A stretch of DNA of 5,694 nucleotides from Planctomycetota bacterium (GTDB lineage Bacteria; Planctomycetota; Planctomycetia; Pirellulales; Thermoguttaceae), in assembly GCA_023621895.1 (NCBI GenBank), contig JAMOAF010000594.1, positions 1-5,694 of the forward strand, read 5' to 3'. Position 1 is the stretch's first letter. Each line of letters starts with the position of its first letter. Of this stretch, positions 1 through 3,300 are shown piece after piece. Both the position numbers and the translations under genes were made by a program. The notes beneath the pieces are model-generated. The model saw nothing but the letters and a program-made list of their open reading frames with translations, did not search any database and was not told the origin of the DNA.

Positions 1-131
1 AATTCGAGGTTGACTCCCGTGGCTTCATCGACATCTGGGCCGTTCGAGGGCAATCGAGCGTACCCGGTCGGCAAGGAATCAGCCAATCCTTCCCGCAGCC
101 GCTCAGCGCGTGCCCCACTACTTGCCGACAT
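1..131 (-). CDS. Possible 5' end of a divergent hypothetical gene (runs off the window start)
   Basis: On the - strand an ATG at 131-129 opens a frame that stays open to the window edge: 43 codons beginning MSASSGARAERLREGLADSL and including GYARLPSNGPDVDEATGVNLE. The charged, helix-like start looks like protein, but the stretch is too short to identify, G/C at third positions is only moderate (about 60%), and no ribosome binding site precedes it. Two + strand frames are also open over this stretch (1-141 and 3-197), so the case is weak. If real, it is transcribed away from the large gene from a shared intergenic region. Function unknown. Confidence 0.22.
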   Translation of the reverse strand, partial: MSASSGARAERLREGLADSLPTGYARLPSNGPDVDEATGVNLE

Positions 132-139
132 GGTATACT
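131..139 (+). promoter_or_regulatory. Possible extended -10 promoter element for the large gene
   Basis: TGGTATACT at 131-139 combines the TGn extension with TATACT, five of six matches to the sigma-70-type -10 hexamer. No convincing -35 hexamer lies 16-18 bases upstream, which fits an extended -10 promoter. Transcription would start near 146 and give a leader of about 120 nt before ATG 267. This is the only clear AT-rich promoter-like spot upstream. Planctomycete promoters are poorly defined, so the assignment is tentative. Confidence 0.35.
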
Positions 140-266
140 AGAGAATTGGCAAAGTCTGGGAAGAATGTGTGACATTTCTAGTTCATTCTTGCCCTAACAA
201 GCTAGGGGACTCGCCCGGCGTGTCTCGCAGCTTGCGCTTTTCACCCCCAAACCCTGTCTGGCCGCC
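132..266. other. Intergenic/leader region upstream of the large gene
   Basis: This stretch is less GC-rich than the coding part and has no convincing gene. It contains a 7-base inverted repeat (AAGAATG at 161-167, CATTCTT at 184-190, 16-base loop) of unclear meaning. The bases just before ATG 267 (cccaaaccctgtctggccgcc region) contain no purine-rich Shine-Dalgarno sequence, which is common for planctomycete genes. No terminator or riboswitch was recognised. Confidence 0.6.
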
Positions 267-392
267 ATGTTTGACCAACGCTCGCAGAGAAGAACCATTC
301 GCCGTTTCTGGGATCGCCTCCGCTCACGTCCAGGCGGCTATCGCTATCGCCGTCCGAGCTTCGAGACGCTCGAATCCCGCCAATTGCTGGCG
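267..392 (+). other. Basic N-terminal leader with LEPR-XLL-like motif
   Basis: Residues 1-31 contain eleven arginines and no hydrophobic stretch long enough for a classical signal-peptide core. They lead into FETLESRQLLA at residues 32-42, which matches the pattern F-E-x-L-E-x-R-x-L-L found at the N-terminus of many very large planctomycete and other Gram-negative surface proteins (the LEPR-XLL group). Here the usual Pro is replaced by Ser (LESR). The motif is thought to be linked to export or sorting of such proteins, but its mechanism is not established. It also supports ATG 267 as the true start, because the motif normally lies a few dozen residues from the N-terminus. Confidence 0.8.
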
Positions 393-3300
393 ATCACGTT
401 TCCAGCAATCGCCGACCAGACCGTCTTGGCCGGCGCCCCGCTCCACATCGCCCTCAACGGCGTTGAGAGCGCGGGGCACGACCTTGTCTACACGGTGGCC
501 GTCAGCGACGCCAACCTGGCCAACGCTTCAGTGACCAACCCGCAGCTCGCCGCGGCGATTCCCACGGGCAACCCGAGCGTGCGGATCGTGGTCAACGACG
601 CGGCCGACGGGATTACCAACGGGACGATGGTCCTGGAATTGTTCGAGGACCTTGTGCCGGAGACGGTCGGTAAGATCACCAGCCTCGTGGACGAGGGGTT
701 CTACGACGGCCTGACGTTCCACCGCGTGATCTCCAATTTCATGATTCAGGGCGGCGACCCCAATGGAGACGGCAGCGGCGGTCCCGGATTCGAGTTTGAC
801 GACCAGTTCGATCCCTCCCTCCAGTTCACCAGCGCCGGTGTGCTGGCGATGGCCAACAGCGGCTCCGACACCAACGGCTCTCAATTCTTCATCACCACCG
901 TGCCCACCCGGTGGCTCGATTTTCGCTACACGATCTTCGGCTTCTTGACCGAAGGCGGCGACGTTCTGGAAAGCATCGAGGCGGTCGAGACCGGCTCGAA
1001 CGACAAACCGCTGAATACCGTGACGATGACCAGCGTCACGGCCTTCAACGATACCCAGAATGGGGTCTTGCGCCTTGCGGCGCCGAACGGCACCACCGGC
1101 ACGGCCGAAGTGACCGTCACCGCCACCGACAACGTCACCGGCGATACGGCCACGCGGACGTTTCAAGTGACCGTGGCGGCAGACAACACGGTGGAGCCAC
1201 CGTACCTCGGCGACATCGACCCGATCGAGACGACCGCGGGCACGCCGGTCACCTTCACCATTCCGGCGGTCAACGTAGATGGACTCACGCTCACCTACTC
1301 CGGCAGCGTCAGCCCGGCAAATTCAAAACTGGCGCTCTCGGTCAACAGTTCCACGGGCGTGGCGACGCTGACGCCCTCGGCCGGCGCGTCGGGCGTCTAC
1401 AGCATCAAGCTCGGCGTGGCGAGTGCCAGCACGGCCAGCACCGCCCCGGACACGCAGTTGGTGCCCGTCTACATCAGCCCCGCCGCGCCCACCGGCATCG
1501 ATCTCTTGCCCGCTTACGATACCGGCGCGAGCAACTCCGACAACCTTACGAATCTCAACAACACGGCGGGAAAGACGCTCCAGTTCGAAGTCAGCGGCGT
1601 CACGTCGGGCGCGACGGTCGAGCTGTTCGCCGACGGGGTGTTGATCGGCAGCGCGACGGCCTCCGGCACAACCGTCGTCATTACTACCAACGGTACGGTA
1701 ACGCTTGCCAACGGCGAAGTCGCAATTACGGCAAAGCAGACCTTGGAAGACCAGCAGGTCAGCGTCGGCAACTTGAGCACCACGGTGGACCTGGCGAGCG
1801 AGGCATCGGCGGCCCTTTCGATCGAGATCGCAACCGCCGGCCCGGAATTCAACTTCACGCCGGTCACGACCGCCCGGGAGGGTGTTGAATACACCTGCCA
1901 GGTGACGACCGCGGCCAGCGCGGCCGCTCCGCTCGCCTACGCGTTGACCGAGGCGCCGACCGGGATGATGATCGGCGCAAGCACGGGCTTGATCAAGTGG
2001 ACGCCGGCCGAAGGGGAGGAGGCGACCGTCGAGGTGACGCTCGCGGCCACCGACGCGGCGGGCAACACCGCCAGCAAGAGCTACACGATCAGCGTGGCGG
2101 GGGCCAACACGGCCGCTCCGGTCCTCACACCGGCTGCCCCTTCATTGGGAACCACCGACGAAAACACCGCCAAAACGATCGCCCTCTCGACGTTTATCAA
2201 CGGCGGGGCCGGAACGACGACGATTACCGATGCCGATGGAGACGCCGTGCTCGGCGGCATCGCCCTGACCGCCGCCACCGGCAATGGAACCTGGGCCTTT
2301 TCGACCGACGGCTCGACCTACACAGCAATCGGCACGGTGTCGCCCAACTCGGCGCTGCTCGTTCCGGCCGGCGCCACGCTCCGCTACACGCCCGACGGCA
2401 AGAATGGCGAAACAGCCCGGATCACGTACCGCGCCTGGGATGCGACCAGCGGCGTAAGCGGCGCCAAGGTGGACACCACCGCCAGCGGCGGCGCCACGGC
2501 TTTCAGCACCGCAACCGACACCGCTTCCCTGACCGTGACCAGCGTTAACGACGCGCCGGTGCTCACCGGCGCCAGCCCCTCGCTGGGAACCACGGCTCCA
2601 GGCGCCGCCAAGACGATCGCCCTCTCGGCATTCATCAACGGCGGCACGGGAACGACGACGATTACCGATGCGGACACCGGCGCCGTCGTGGGCGGTATCG
2701 CTTTGACCGCTACGACCGGCGGCGGGACCTGGGCCTACTCGACGGACGGCTCGACCTTTACGTCCGTGGGGACGGTCTCGGCCAGCTCGGCGCTGCTCCT
2801 GCCCGCCGGCGCCACGCTCCGCTACACGCCGAGCGCATCGAGCAGCGAGACGGCCACGATCACGTACCGCGCCTGGGATACGACCACTGGGACGAGCGGC
2901 AGCAAGGTCGCCACGACCCCCAACGGCGGCGCGGCGGCCTTCAGCACCGCCACCGACACGGCGTCGCTGTCGGTCGGCGCCGCGAGTCTCTCCGGTTTCG
3001 TCTACATCGACAACAACAACGACGGTCTGCGGACGCGATCCGACGGCCAGGCGCACCTGGGCCTTGCGGGCGTGGCGGTCCGGCTGCTGAAAAAGGGGAC
3101 CGACGGCGCCTGGACGGAGGTGGCCGGGAAGTCGCCCGTTCTGACCGGCTCGGACGGATCGTACTCGTTCACGGGCCTTGCCGCGGGAACTTACCGCATC
3201 AAGGAGGACGGGCCGGCCAAGTTCCTCGACGGCATCGACAGCCTGGGAACCGTCGGCGGCACGGCCAGGGGGACGGTTGGCGAAGACTCGTTCGAGGTCG

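Noticed and set aside
161..190. Inverted repeat AAGAATG / CATTCTT as a terminator or operator
   Set aside because: The stem is only 7 bp, AT-rich, with a 16-base loop and no T-run after it. It could occur by chance.
169..534. A 121-codon + strand open frame starting with GTG before the large gene
   Set aside because: It overlaps the Arg-rich leader and the first Ig-like half in a different phase. Its Ser/Pro/Arg/Thr-rich product shows no domain, while the overlapping frame carries the LEPR-XLL-like motif.
528..1166. A 212-codon open frame on the - strand
   Set aside because: It is antisense to the well-supported cyclophilin domain and has no recognisable motif or ribosome binding site.
911..1888. 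A 325-codon + strand open frame in another phase
   Set aside because: Its product is an Arg/His/Gln/Gly-rich string without domain features, overlapping the cyclophilin and Ig-like coding frame. It is an out-of-phase shadow of the real gene.
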